From assembly GCA_013400155.1 (NCBI GenBank), contig VXBM01000558.1, forward strand, positions 304,428 through 368,427: a stretch of DNA of 64,000 bases, in the 5' to 3' direction. Each line of letters starts with the position of its first letter. The stretch's first letter is position 1. This document shows, in pieces, positions 23,141 through 37,500 of this stretch. Source of the DNA: Helopsaltes ochotensis. Taxonomy: Eukaryota > Chordata > Aves > Passeriformes > Locustellidae. The translations under genes were made by a program, and so were the position numbers. The notes under the pieces are model-generated. The model made no database searches, was not told where the DNA came from, and saw nothing but the letters and a program-made list of their open reading frames with translations.

Positions 23141-26100
23141 AAATAGTATTCTTCTGTGAGAATTGCACTGAGTGCAATGGTGTTTTGGACAGAGATATAA
23201 GATCCTAGTGAAAAGGAAACTAGTTGATACTTTTGTTTTCCTGACAGATGCAAAGTGCGTTACACTCAGCTTCTTGTTTAGGGATAGATGATGCAGTGTT
23301 GTACATTTAAGATCCAAATGACAGAAACTCTAGTGGGCATTTTGGGTGGGATTTTGCCCTGGATTCATCCTAACTAAAATCCTGTGCTTGAAAATTGAAA
23401 GGAGCCTCGAAAGAATCTACAGCTGAGAAATGCAAACCCGTTGAATGAAATGTTAAAGTTTTAAAACTTTCAACATACTGAGTAATGTACAAATGTAGTT
23501 TTAGACTGTTAGTCTCTATGTAGTTACTGCTATTATTTAAAGTAGTTTGATAGTCATCAGTTGTAGGAACTCTGCTTGAAATCATACGATAAAACTATTT
23601 CCTTCCCTCGATTGCTACTGTAACCACCTATTAAAGCAAATAACTCTTAAGTACGCAACTTCTGATTTGTCATGGTTCTTTACACTTCCCTTAATTACAC
23701 ACATAAGCCAGGCCTTATTCATTGTTTTGGGGTCCCCAGATTCTTCTAAACCTCTGAGGAGGAGGCGGCTCTGCATCAGTATCTGGTTACTGAATTACTG
23801 AGATCTCAAGTGACTGCCTTATTTTCTGATGCTGTCTGCTCCTAGGGAAACTTCATTTAACTGGGGCACCTCAGAGATTACTCTTATGTGTGATACATCT
23901 CTTTATTGTTGAACAGACTTCCCTTGGCTTCCACAGCTAAAAGAATAATAGAAGAATAAATCTAGAATTTAGAATAAATCTAAATCCTCGGTGGACTTGA
24001 CTTACATTTTTAGTAAGACTATTTGCTAAGTCTTTGGGATGGAGCTGCTTTTCCTAGCATTTTCAAATGCAGATGGAAAATGATTTGACCATGCGTGGCT
24101 TTGCTTGATTAGCCCCTCGTCAACAGGCAATGTATTATTTAGTTAAAAAAATAGCTTCTATACTGTTTTTTCCTGCATTTCTTCAATTTTGTACTTTGCA
24201 TGGAATATATGGCCATTAGAGCAAAAATACATTGTAAAGCATCTATATATTCTTTGTTTAAATCTTGTGGTTTTCATACCTTTTGAATACTTTTGAAACA
24301 GTAATTTTTGTGTAGTTTTTTCTTTCAAGTATTAATTTTGATTTGTGAGGGGTTTTTTTGGTGTGTTTTTGGGCCATGTTTGATGACTCCAGAAAGAGTA
24401 TGGATATGGTAAGATTTAGTATTAGGTATGCAGATACCCATAAAGAGTTAATATAGGCTTTTTTTCCACAGCATTTGACATAGCAATGCATTAAAAAATT
24501 ACCTTTTAGCAAACACTGAATTTCATAAATTTGACAGTTTGGTCAGTTTATTATATGTTCCTTAAAGGATTGTGGAGCTTGTCAAGTTTCACAAAAGCTG
24601 GGGAGTGCAATTTCTTGGGAAGCCTTGTTTCATGAAACTGAACAGTAATTGTGATTTTGCTAAACAAAGAGTCTAAGATGCTTCTGGACTGCTGGCAATT
24701 TTTGGATGCTTGATTTCTATGTTTCACCTATGTTAGGAAGTGGCATTGCAAGGATCAGTGGCTGGAATTTGAATACAGAACAATTCAGCTTAGAGATGGG
24801 AATGTAGTTTTTTAGAGCAGGTGATCTTAACTGGTAACAGATTTCCAAAGCAAGTGGTGAATTTTGATGTCTTCAAGAACAGATATCCTACAGAAAAAAA
24901 AAAAAACCAAAACTCCATCTGTGAAACTGCATCCAATATAAATTACTGAATGGACTTGTATGTTCTCTCAATACTGAAGATCAAGCTAAATCATTACAAA
25001 TGCCTCTTTTGGCCTTGAAATCAATAGAGCAGAAATTTGTATGAACTGTCAACTGTTACTGATTTTGCCTGCATCTAGAGACAGCAGCAAATCCCTCCTG
25101 GAAACTTAGTGAGAAAAAACTGAAAAGAGAATATATCATTTGCAGAAAATTCTTATCAGTTCTGTTCTTCCAAATTGTATATTTAAGAAACAGCCCTTAT
25201 TCCTCCCTGACCCTCCTCCAAGATCCTTAAGGAAATTAAGAAGTGCTATTGTGAAAGTCATAGAAGGACCTTTAAATCACATAGCTAAGAAGCCAAGAAT
25301 TTAAAGAAGATAAAATGAAACCTGAATGGTACAGAACTAAAACCTGTGGATTTTTATAGCTTTTCATATAGTCAGTAGTTATTATTTGTTTAGTATTTCA
25401 ACATACAATCTTATCCCTCTCCCACCTACACACATTCTTGTAAAGTATATCTTTCTAATCTTAATGTTATCTTAACATTTTTCACCTCAGGGAAGTTTTT
25501 ACAAAGAATTCTATAAGTAAGCAGCACTTTGAAAAAAACAGCCAAAAAGAACATGGAAACGTAAAAAATTTGACCAAATTGATTTTTAAAACCTTTTGTA
25601 TTTAACAGTTAAAAACTCCTTAAATTTGCTAAATTTTGTTTATTTTTTTTAGTGTTCAAAACCCCATAATGTGCCAGATGCACTTAAAATAATATTTTAT
25701 ATAATATTTTATAGAATTCAATATTTTTTATAGAATCCCACTGTTTATCCTGGTGTTCTTAGCTAAATCAGGGTTATTCTGTCATAATCAAGTGAAATAA
25801 CTCCATCCTTATGTAAATGAATGTAGAACCAAACTAGCCAGATTTCTACCCCCTTCTCAACAGAATTATTCCCACAGAGGTTATCCAACGCGTGCCCTGC
25901 CTGATTAGTGTCTTGCTTGGAAGAGTTCAGCAGATCAGAGATGTCATGTTCATCACACTGCTGGCTTCTCTGTGGATGTGCTGTCACATGACACCAAATG
26001 TGGGGACATGGGTGACTTTCTGCTCTGATTATGGGATGTCTTTCTTTCCTGCTTCACTCCTGTCCACCCCTCGACCCCCCTTCCCCCGTTAACGCTGAGG

Positions 26101-26638
26101 TTGCTTTGGTGAAGTAGCATGGCTCACTGTTAAGTCTTGACTTTTGGATTCTTGACATGCCTGAACTGGCTTTCCACCTGAAAAAAAGCAGGTATTCCTC
26201 CTTCAGTGCTTAGCTTTGCATAAATAGTTTCTTACCCTGACCAGTGCTTATAGACACTGTTATCCAGTCAGCTACACTGAGGGGAAACTGAGAGCATACT
26301 GCTTCAAGCAGCAGTCAGTTTTAAAATATATAAAAAAGACGCATTTCTTCTGCATCAGAAAGTCTCCAATTTTTGATGAAAAATAATTTGGAGGAGAAAG
26401 ATGGTCAAGAGATTTTCACACTTTTACAGAACACTTTTTAGGTCAACTTTTAGTTCTCACTAATCACAGTATCTGAAACTATAGCTTTCAGGCCCAACCC
26501 ACCTTTCCAGTATACAACTGATAAGAGATTGTCAAGAAGCTGATAAACACAACCTTAAGGATTAAGGGTAAAATAAAGTATATGGGGTGGGCTTTCAGTG
26601 CAAAGTGGTGCCCATGAGTAAATGCAGATTTTTTCCTC

Positions 26639-26761
26639 TTTTTTTTTTTTTTTTTTTTTAATATCTCTTTCTCCAGGCTTCTTTTAAAGTCCTTCTCTTA
26701 AATATACAGTTTGGTAGTCCTTGCCTTATTTCTTGCTCAGATTAAAAAAAAAAAAAAAAAA
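26639..26761. repeat. Facing poly(T) and poly(A) tracts
   Basis: A run of 21 T at 26639-26659 is followed about 85 bp later by a run of about 18 A at 26744-26761. The spacer is pyrimidine-rich (TCTTTCTCC and similar). The tracts could pair as a loose inverted repeat; the simplest reading is two independent homopolymer expansions. Confidence 0.8.
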
Positions 26762-28481
26762 TTTCTTTTCTCCTCCACAAATACATTACCTCTGAGAATT
26801 CCCCCTTGGGTAGTGTTGTTCAGCTTCATTCCAAAATACAAGGTCATGTGCTAAATGACATAGAATAGGATACACAGGAGGAACAAAGGCATGATTAATT
26901 GCTTATGCTAGCATATTTGTTTTACTTCAAGCTAGCTGCATATCTTAGAGTAGCAGAAGCCACGGCATGAAATTCTAACATATGTTCATCCAGGCACAAA
27001 CTTTCTGTGCATTGTGGTTACACACGCTAAATAAATAACAAGCATTGCTAAAACCCACATTTCAATCCCTTAATTGCTAATGTTTGGGTGCTAGCTAGAT
27101 CAAGCTAGCACAGGTACATTGTCCTGTACTCTTAATAGTTCCTTAATTTTTCTCAAGATTTAACCAGGTTTGGAGGGAGCTTGTAGCAAACATCCCTGGG
27201 CACTTTTAACTTTTGGGTTTTTAAATGCAAGATCTGAAGAGCCATATGTTTTTGTAGTCTGTTCATTTATTACATTTTAACAAAAAAAATATTCTCACTG
27301 TACAGACAAATGTTGCTCTTTGAATTTTAGAAGGAAAATAAAAAAGGATGGGATATTTTTTAACAAAGATGTCCAAATGTACAATTGCAAATCTAATGGT
27401 AATTTTGGGATTTCTTTATAGTTAATGGAGTTGTTAAGCTGGTTATATAAGGGTAATTCATTTCAGTATAAGAAACAAGCTAATAGATTAGTTGAATTGC
27501 TCTCCTAAGGTGCTCTTTTCTCCATTTATGTCATGGTACATCTTGGCTATTAGTAGAAATTAGGAAAAAAATGTTGCATCTACATACATAGTTCTGTAAC
27601 TCCCACAAATTATTTTATCTGCTGAAATTAATATTGTGGAAAATATAGTTATGAATAATATTAAAAATGTTTATGCAGTAATTTCAGTGCATTTGTTGAA
27701 TGTTAACTAGGTATTGTTCAGAAAAACTATGTATTTCTCAGAAAATTTAAATTCAGGTTCTGTATTTTGCCTTTCCTTGAGCTTGGAAATGGTTCATGGT
27801 TTTACTTTATTTCTTTATAAACTTAGTTACTGCAAAATATGCAGTAGATACTGAGAACAGTTTTAATGAGTTAAGGAAATTAATAAAAGTAAGATGGTGT
27901 TATCTTTTTCTTCACTGTAAATTTGGCAAGCCCCTTTCATTTGCAGTGGCCATTCCTTTTATCTAAATAGTTGGGAAAGAATACAGAGATAATTTTTGAT
28001 GAAATGAAATACCAAGAAGTTGTGATTCAGATTAAAAAAATGCTTAGAAGTGCAGGGAAAATTTTTATCTTTTTTATATATAATCCTTTAATACATGAAA
28101 TGATTAGAGCAAATAGGGAGTTGAGCACTGCACTACAAAATTGAAAGCAAAATACTGCAAACACTTATTTATGAACCTTTATCTATGTTTTTCTAAATAC
28201 TTGGATAAGTATAGTGTCCTGATCACGTATGTTTATATGCATGTGCATACAAAAATTGCAATGAAAATATTAGCTGTGAAGCTAAAGAAAGACATACTGA
28301 ATATTCTGAATATTATCAGCTTTTAGGAGCATAATAAATAATATGAATTGAAAAGAATCTGTTACTTTCCAATTCTATTTGTGTCTCTAAGTGGAGAAGG
28401 GATGTCTTTGAAATTGAAATTGGTAAAGTAGATTTTGTTCCTAATTTTTCACACTTGGTATGTGACTTCATGCAAGCCATA

Positions 28482-29075
28482 GACTCATGAAATAACAAAG
28501 TGCTGGGCCCATCTCTGGGGATGGTTTAGTCTGATACCCCAGTGCAGAGCAGCATGAATCAGAACAGATTGTCCAGGAATGAGTCTGGTCAGGTTGGAAA
28601 TATCTCCAGGGCTAGAGACTTCCACACTCTCTCTGAACAATCAGATAAAAAGCTTCTTTATTGTAAGTGCAATGAAGAAGTGTTATTGTCATGTTTGAAT
28701 GCATCTTGTAATTCAGTTTGTCCCCATTGATTCTTGTCCTGTCTCTGGGCACCTCCAAGAAGAGCCTGACTCCCTCTCATTACACCCACCCATCAGGTAC
28801 TTACATGCGTTGTTAAGTTTCCCACCTGAGCCTTCTCTTCCCCAGGCTGAACAATAATAACTCTCTCATCTCTCCTCAAAAGTTAGGTGCTCCAGTTCTT
28901 TAATCACCTGTGTGGCCTTTCTTGCTCCAGTATGTCCATGTCCCTCGTGTGTTGGTCTCAGTGCTGGGCCCAACATTGCATGTGTGTCTCTTCAGGAATA
29001 GAAAGGAAGGATCACATACTTCAAGCTGCTTGCAAGTCACCCTAATGCAGCCCAGAATGCTGATTATGTTCATAT
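28482..29075 (-). mobile_element. CR1 LINE 3' fragment, antisense
   Basis: On the minus strand this is the end of CR1 ORF2 and the 3' UTR. Diagnostic pieces read on the + strand are GATTCTTGTCCTGTC, CCTTCTCTTCCCCAGGCTGAAC, and ATGCAGCCCAGAATGCTGATT, which are the antisense of well-known CR1 segments. The 3'-most end (28482-28520) is worn. It is old and non-coding. Confidence 0.85.
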
Positions 29076-31428
29076 TATCATAGTAAGATAGATAACTCCA
29101 GGGCTTGTATTGTGGCAGTAAGAAAAAAAATCTATTCCCTGTCACTTCATTCATGAAGAAGCAAAAGTCTAGTATTCAAGTGTACAAACTACCACAAATG
29201 TGAGAGGCTTACAAATTTTATATGCAAGGAGCATTTCCAAATTAGTGTGAATGACTGATAGCTGAGATAGGACTAGAGACCGTTTTCCGTGTTCCACGTG
29301 GAAATGGAGCATGGTTAGAACCCATCAACTGTAAGTAGAACTGTAAGTCTGTCTCATAGTAGGATCCTGGGGAAATCACATAAAAGGCTTTGTCAGCTGC
29401 TCACAAGATCTATTACCATTTATTACCTTAGCTCATGGCAAAACAGCTGCAAGCTGTTGTTTTCTCACTTCCTTCTCTCTATGAATATTATAAGCTGGAA
29501 CATAGGGATTCATATCCATAATGGCTGGTAAAATAAGAAGAATAAGAGTTGGGAGGCAAACTCAAAAGTGTTAATTTTTCTTTCAGTTTGACTATCTAAA
29601 ATTAGGGGACTTTAAAAGAATAATGTAAGACAGAGTTATGAAAGGATATTCTGAAAGTGCCTGAACTATGATAAAAGTGTACTGCTCTATAGCTGTAACT
29701 AATTCCTTCCCTAATTTCTAATTTAGATTAATGAACGAGATGCTGTTTAGGTGAGAGGGGTAGGAGGGGGAGAGGGAATCCAAAATCCTTGCCATCTGGT
29801 TCTTAACACTAAACATAATGCCTCCAGAGTTTTATTGAGGAAATGTAGATATCTCTAGAAGACATTTTAGGTCTTATGCAGGCCAAGTAGCCCTTTGGAG
29901 TTTGCTAATTCTCTCCATCATCTGTTTAGACTTTACAGTGGTTGGGTTCCTCCCTTAAAATGTGGTTCAGTGATACAGTCAAATTTGACTTGACGACTTA
30001 CTGCTGCCAAGCAAGCAAGACCCCCCTCTCCCTTCCTCGTCCTTTCCTATCTCATCTCACACCAGTTTATAGCACGCTAGGTTGATTCAACTAACTGTTC
30101 TGGCAGAAAGCCAGTGGGGTTTTAGGCTAAGTGAGTGGTAGGGTACAGAACTGGTTTACCAGGCAGGCAGGGATGAGCAGCAGAGAGACTGCACATTTAG
30201 GAATGTAGAGACTGGAGGAGGTGGGAGAGCACTGAAGTCTCCCCAGATGAGGGCTTGAGGTGCTGTATTGGTTCAGCTCAGTTGTCCAGCTGTGCTGCTT
30301 CCCACTGAGTTCAGATGGGCCTTCTCTGGCTGCTCGAGGCAACAGGAAACTGTGCTGCCTACCACAGGGGACGTCCCACCTCCTCATTTCAGCTGGCTGT
30401 ACCGTTCTCTCTGTGTGAGCGCAAGTGACAGTGCCGCCACATGCAAAAGCATGCATTCCCCAATCTTTAGCATTCCGTAATTAATCACCCTCAAACCATC
30501 TTCGAACTACGTTCTTAGGCTCTTCAGACTAAGAAGATTTGGTCGATGAATGAACAAACTCTGCTAATAACCTTTCCAGCTACTGTTTTAAAAATAATAA
30601 CACATATTTGTCTGACTAGTGGCTTAGCAACAAAGAAAAGACAGTTTATAAAATGAGTCTATTTAATTTGTACAATGATATTCCAGTGTGACATCTCCAT
30701 TAGCACTGAGGCAAATTTTTCTTGGAGGTTTAAATATGCTGAAAGAGACTGTACATTTTGTAATAATCATCTAAATATTAAAAAGAAGAAAATAACAAAA
30801 AATGCGGTGAAAAATTATATACATATTTGTGCTATTTAGGAGACAAAATCTAAATCTGTACATGAGAAAAAAACAGGATTAGCATTACACACATTATAAA
30901 ATAGAGAAAGTTTTATGTCTTCTAGCTATATTCTAAATGTTGAAATAATTCTAATTGTTTAATAAGGGAAGCTCTCCCATTTCATTTAGAATGTTGCACT
31001 AATGTTGGTGATTGATTTAGCTTGAAATTGAGGTAATAAGTGATGAAAATGTAGCTTAATTGCTCTTACGGAAGGTACATTATGCTGCAAGTTGATTATT
31101 ACTAAATCAAAAGTGGTTTAACATTTTAAGTACCTTACACAAGATGATGGTTTGAGTGTGGTAGGAGATATGCAGTTAGATCATGAAAATAATGGGTTGT
31201 GCAGCTATATGTATTTGGGTTACAATCCTATAAAACTAAAGCAGTAGAGACACCCAGCTGGCTACATCTCATCTTCTACCATAATAAATGGCGTCCTTTA
31301 CATCAAATATTTGATTAAAGAGTTAAATGTGACATTCACGCAATGAGTACATCATCAAAACAATCTTTTGAGATGGCAAAGCATGCGAGGAGTGGTGAAC
31401 CAAGTAATTAGGCAAATGCTTTACTGTT
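29076..31428 (+). other. FREM2: Intron 2 segment, nothing recognised
   Basis: This segment has mixed AT content with a moderately GC-richer patch around 30120-30470. That patch produces overlapping open frames on both strands (30127-30456 minus and 30268-30480 plus), neither with recognisable features. No repeat family is identified. Confidence 0.55.
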
Positions 31429-31533
31429 TCATAGAATCATAGAATCATCAAGGTTGGAATAGAATTTTAAGATCATGAAGTCCGCCTATCAAGCCAGCAG
31501 TACCACTGAAACCACTAAACCCTATCACCCGGA
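31429..31533 (-). mobile_element. CR1 LINE 3' tail fragment, antisense
   Basis: The + strand begins TCATAGAATCATAGAATCA, the reverse complement of the octamer-repeat CR1 terminus. It continues with AAGGTTGGAATAGAATTTTAAGATCAT and ends near CCACTAAACCCTATCACCC, all typical of avian CR1 3' ends. It is about 105 bp and truncated at its 5' side. Confidence 0.85.
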
Positions 31534-34500
31534 ATTGAGTAAAGGCTAATGGAGAACCACAGCATCACAGGATTTTTAAAAAGTATATTGTTTTTCTCTC
31601 TTTTTAAAAAAGAAATCAATCAAACAAATAAAACTCCCACAAAATACATCCTCTTAATTTTAAGGGAAAAGGCCATGCAATTTCTGGAATTCATAGATGT
31701 TGCTTTGTGTAAGTAGTTATTGGTGGTGTGCATGTCAGGATAGGGTGATCTCCCACCTGGTACTGAGTCAGTGGCTTTGCGATGCTGGCGATGAAGGCAG
31801 GAGCCCATGCTCGCAGGCCTATAGCCAGGAGAGAACGGCTTCTTCAGGAATCAGCTGCGAGTACTCAGCTTTTGCATTGAGTTTGCACCGAAGAGGCCTT
31901 TCTCTCCTTGCAAGGATTTCAGGGGGAGCTGTGGAGGCAGGCCCAGACAATAGCCACAGATACTGCCATAATAGAACAAGAAATTGCAGCATGTCTGTTC
32001 AGACATGCAGTGCCTGTAGGGATGCCAGCTATCCCCTTTGCGTAACAAAGGCAGTGTTGCCTCCGGAGATTTCTTTCTGAAGGTATCTCTAGAGACAGTG
32101 CATGCACATGCATGCCATATTTCCTTTTTGTGTTTGTGCTTGTTGCATTTTTTTTTCAATCTAACATAATGCCATACTGTACATCAAATTACTGTACTTT
32201 ATATTTTCATGTGCGGCCATGATGAGGTGTTTCAAATTTTCATACCATGTAACAAGAAGCTATTTTATAGCTAAGTAGACATAATTTGGTTTGAACAGAG
32301 TATCTGAAAATATTATATTATTGTTGCAGGTTGCCAGGTTGGTTTTGCATGAAAACAAAATGTAATCTTTCTGTACTTCTAGAGGTGATCTGGTAAGCTG
32401 ACTTCTAAAACTATTTTGAATATTCATAATGATTCTGGTCTGTGTCAAAGCACACCAAAATCCTCTATTTTTGATAAATTCTGCATGTCAATCATAGCAG
32501 ACTAATTGTAAGACAGAATAATGACTGTACCTGAGCTGAATTTACCATCTGGGCGAGGTACACAACAGCTTGGGATTCAGCTTGATCTGCAAAAACACTC
32601 TGCAGGTGTTCGTACTACGTTCTACATTGCCACTGCTAGAGAAGTTTTTCAACTAAGTAGTTTAAAGCTGGGTGCCTTGTGTCTGTATGTGCTGCAATTG
32701 TTTATTTGTATGCACAGTGGCAAAGTGTGGTAGCAAAAATTGAGGCCTGTTGATGGTTAGAGCTCCTTTTCTCTGTGCTGAGGGTAGGGCATGATGTGGA
32801 AGCTGCTGTTCCTCCACAGCATGGGAGCATTCTAATCCAGTGTACTCACTGAGACATTGGCAAAGCAAAGGAGCCCGTGTGAGGAAAAGGGTCTGAATAT
32901 GCCCTCTTTCCCAGTGAAAAAGCGTGACACTTTTTCCTTTAAATGAACGTAAGCTTGCTGACTCTGCTTGTCACAAGTTTTGTCCCTAAGCTGTTCTTGA
33001 AGATAGTAGTAATGTAGTAATGACCACATTTGAAAAAACAAGTTCTGACTGTCATTTACTGAGGAAACAGGCGTGGTGGTTTAATATGTTACTAAATCCC
33101 CTTTTGCCAGGGGTAAGCTACCTCTTCACAGAGTCAGCAGAGTGGTATGCATATGTTAGTTAGTCCAGCTCTGTAGCAGTGCAAGATTAAGGTGCTGAAT
33201 TGTGGGTCTTTTAGGGCAGGGACGCACACTCAGCTTCACTAATGCTGCTAGAGGCCTGCCCGTGATATAGGAGGGGGTGAACAGCTGTGGAGGGTAATGT
33301 CATAGAGATGCTATGGCAAAATTTGCCAGGGCTTTCCTGTCTGATATGGTGGTGAGATCAAGATTCTCATCAGAATGTACAATATCATTAAGAGCTTTTA
33401 TTCACCATTCATTTGAAGTATATGTTGGTTTTCTTGGCCTGTCCAAGTTAGGATAAGCTGCCTAAAAACCTGTCCTGACTGCATGCAGATTTTAAACACC
33501 ACAGTCTAATTATTATTGAATCCACCACCCTCTTAATTATACTGTTTCTGTATTTTTCATTGCAGTTAAGGACATTTTCATGTTGTCCCAATACAGGACA
33601 TAAAAAAGCAATCTTGTTTTTTAATGAGCATAGCCAGGCAAATTCAATTTTAAATTTTGATTTAAAAATATGTAGTTTAGCAATGTAAAACAGTTTCAGG
33701 TTCACCTATGAAGGGGTTGTTTTCCAGTCAGCAAAGTAAGTTTGGTCTCTGGGAGTGACATAGATGCAGTCAGACTTTTGCACTTTAAGAAATAGTTCTT
33801 ATAAATAGTGCTTCATATTTAAAGAAATAAGATAATACCGCACGCATCACAATGCCAGAAATTCTTTTTACTACAAAAATATTTGTATTGCCTATATCTG
33901 TCATATCAAATGAAGGCTATATTAAAATATTTTTATATCTCATATGCTAACGTACTTAATGGTGGAATCCTTTGTTGAGAGGGAATTGAAGTTTGGACAC
34001 AGTGATTGCCAAGTAGAATTGTGAATGTGAATATCAAGTTCATTGGGGGAGTAACATGCAGCATAAAATAAGAATAAAAGAAAAAAAATGGTTTGGAGGT
34101 AATGGGCAGAAGTGTCAGTGCAGATGCAACTACATGAGAAAAAGCTTGACTTTCAGATTTGAACAGTTATAACGAAAGAACAAAGAAGGTTATTAGAAGA
34201 GAAATAAAGAGAGACTGAAAAGAAGTGCTATACATCCAGCAACAACTTAAAAGAAAAAATGGGGGTTTTACTTGTTACAAAATTAATTTAAATAATAGAA
34301 GGAATTTTCCCTTGGGTAATATGAAATTAAGGTACTTTCTGTGGTACTGCAGGAGAAAAAGATAACGGTTTATGGAGCCTACAGAATTACAGTAATCAGA
34401 ATGTGATTTCTATGTAATTTTTCTTTCTGTGCTGTACCCTTTCTTTGCCAGCTGCAGCTTTAAGCTTTACATACACATATCTCTTCCATAACTTACAATG

Positions 34501-37500
34501 TAAGCTAAACTGGGAATCTTTTTTTTTTTAATACGGGCGTAGTCTGGAATATCAAGTTTACATTTCTTTACAGTTTGGTTACTTTTTATATGTCTTTTGT
34601 TTCTCCTCGTGTGTTTTAAGAAGAGCCTTATCATCCCAGGCAGAAATGTGTTCTTGACAGTTTACTTTAAAAGGGAAAAGGTCTTTCTTTGGGATCTTTA
34701 AAGCAGATTTTTTTAATGTGTGACCGAGAATATTCTTTGCCTTCTACTTTCATCATCAGAAATATGTCACACTTTGTAAGACATATTGCAAGAATTTAGA
34801 TTTATATGTGTGTTTAATCATCAGGTCCTTTATTAGATGAAACTGGTGGCGTTTCCATGAAGTAGATTGGAAGATTTGCCTGAGTGCAGACTGGCCATTA
34901 GAACTCCCTGAAGGTGTGTTTCTCTGCACCATAACCTGGGTCCTAGAGGAGATTTCTGCCTGCAAGTGATCCAGGTCTGCTTATGAGTGTTCATGTTGCA
35001 GGGCTGGAGTCAATTCACAGCATGTAGCCATCCCTGCCAAGACTTCCAATGCTGAGCTTGTTGAAGCACAAGAATGGGTTCTTACGGCCTCACTGCACTG
35101 AGCTGCTCTGGGATGTTTGTTTTCCTAAGCTGTGAGAGTCTCTGGACACATTGGTGTTGAAGTGGTAATTCTTGGCTTACACAGAAGTGTCCTACACTCT
35201 CTGTCCATTCCATCCATTCCAGAGCACTCCAGTGACTGCTTCAGCCAGAATGATCTAGAAATTCAGTGGTACAGGAGCCTCAGAATGTGGGATAAGTTTT
35301 AGCAAGGTGATCGCATAGTTTGGGTGCAGATGTGGCAAAGTGGAGACAGACACTGGATGAAGCCATGGCTGCAGGTTCTCTAGAAGAGGAGCGGAGCTTC
35401 TAGTTCAAATTGAAATATTAATATTCTGACCAATCTCACACTATATGTGTTCATGACTATTCTTGTTCATCCACATGCCTCTTTTTGAAGAGATTTTAAC
35501 TTTATAAGTAATCAGATGGATGACTACTTAACCAGAGTAGTTCCCCCAGCCTGTCTTTTTGTTTGTGTTCTACCAAACAAAATTGAGATTACAAAACAAG
35601 ATTACAGTTTTAGGCATCCCTGGAACAAATGAAGTATGATAATTAGAAATTGTACATAGGGATTTAGAGCTCACCGAACCTTTTTAATAATCTGCCATGA
35701 ATGCTAGTTTGCATTAGGTTCCCAAGAGCTGTGGCTGTGGCTAATCAGATTGTTATCATCAACTAAAACAGAGATGTCCCATGTAGAGTTGGAGGCTTAG
35801 AAGGTGTTTTCTCGTTGGCTGCCATATTCTTTGGCATATGCTGCAGGCACTGAGCATGAGGCCTAGGCTTTTGTTAGGCAATTGCAAGGCAATTTCACAC
35901 TGTTTCCTATGGCCATTACAGAGGGTTAGGGAAGTACTGTTGTCATCATGCAGGCTGCTTCCAAGGAGGCGACCAACATAAGGAATGCTTTGTGCTTTCA
36001 CATCTCTGCATGGCAGGAGGAAGGGAGGCCATTTCAATGGGAATTTGTGATACTATTAAACACTTAGGTGCTCTTGGTTTTATGAGAAAAAATATGATAA
36101 ATCATTAAAATTTAGAATGAAATCTTCTTCTTTTCTTTCCCATGTTCTTATGGGGAACTATTCAAGGGAAGAAGTCACTCAGCAAGGTTTGCCAGCAAAT
36201 AAAGTGTAAAAAATCAGAAATTATTAAATCAAGCAGGGGGAAAATTAAGTGTAAAAATTTTTTAAAATGTGAAAGTAAACCCCTTGCAAGACAGGTAGAG
36301 TTCTTCATTATCCTAGAAGTATAAATTATTTTATTGTCTTCATGATGATTGAATTCTGCAACTGAAGCAGTCAAATCTGCTGGGCTTGTCACCTCTGAGC
36401 CTCAAGAAGTGGAATTGACACATTGCTGTATAACTGGAGACCTTGGTGCTGTTTTACTAGACCCTTTGTACTGGAGATGAGTGTGAAGTTTCACCAAAAG
36501 TTAGTGGCTTTTGAGTCACTTAGATGTTTTTGAAAATTTTATCTGATAAAGAAGAACTTCAGAGAGGAATTCGGGATTAATTATATAAGCAACCTCACAG
36601 TTTTTTGTGAGCTCAGCTAATTGCTTCCACCCTGGGCTAAACTTGACCTGATGCCCTACAGAGTTGCTTGTCTATCTGCACACCATCCTCCCCAGCATGT
36701 CTCATAATTCCCTTGTTATTATTTTTTCCATTTTCTGGGTTTTCCCAGGCCCCTTAACCTTAACCTTGAATAATACAGAGTTAAGTGTAACTCTGTATTA
36801 CTGGAACAGCACTTCAAAATTTACAAGAAAGAATAGAATGTTGGTTATACTCACTCCTAGGTCTTAAAACTTCATGCCATCTGATTTTTCTTGTGGTGAG
36901 AGAAATGTCAGCAGACTGGTCTTTTGTCACAAGAGTGTATACAGTTACATGTGTCCCTTTGTGTGATAGGATTTTCTCAGTGACCTGATTAAGGAGGCTT
37001 TTAAAAATGCATTTTTCATTTTAATAGAAAACTGATTCTACTTTAAATAATTGTAACAAAAATAACTCAAATTGGGTCCCTTCAGTGTGATCACAGAGAC
37101 ACATTTAAAAAAAAAAATTTCTAAACCTTCTTTCCCATCTCCCTTCTGTCTTCACTTCAGAAGATCTTTATCTGTTGTGCTTGAGGAGAAAATGGGGGGT
37201 TGGAGAAGGGCACCAGACCAGGCTGAGATTGAAATCTCTGTTCACTTTTTCACTCATGTTTCACCTGGCTGGTAATCTTGGATAGTACACTTAGTCCCTC
37301 TGTTGCAGTCCCCATTGGTAGGAAATTTCTGTTTCATTGTCCTTATTTAGCCTACAACATCTTTAAACTGTATTTCAAGGAAGAGATTTATTTCACCTAA
37401 CTTACATTTAGTTTAGATGTATGTTTTGAGATGACATGAATCCCACCTTTTCCCTCTGTTGACAAAAGACACGCCTTGAAGGAACTGAAGCGTGGTGTTT

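Larger units (their letters stand above)
22061..28481 (+). other. FREM2: Intron 2 segment with AT-rich and homopolymer stretches
   Basis: This is mostly unremarkable AT-rich intron. Directly after the CR1 end (22105-22190) there is an AATTAATT/TTTTAATTAAA-rich patch in which AATTTTACTTG occurs twice. Interleaved inverted repeats lie at 23103-23140. An ATAATATTTTAT repeat patch is at 25688-25737. A T run (26639-26659) and an A run (26744-26761) lie about 85 bp apart. No gene or named transposon is seen. Confidence 0.65.

Noticed and set aside
33072..33120. GTGGTGGTTTAA motif shared with 41874, possibly an LTR start
   Set aside because: Similarity ends after about 12 bp, and no further LTR segments or matching ends follow at either site.
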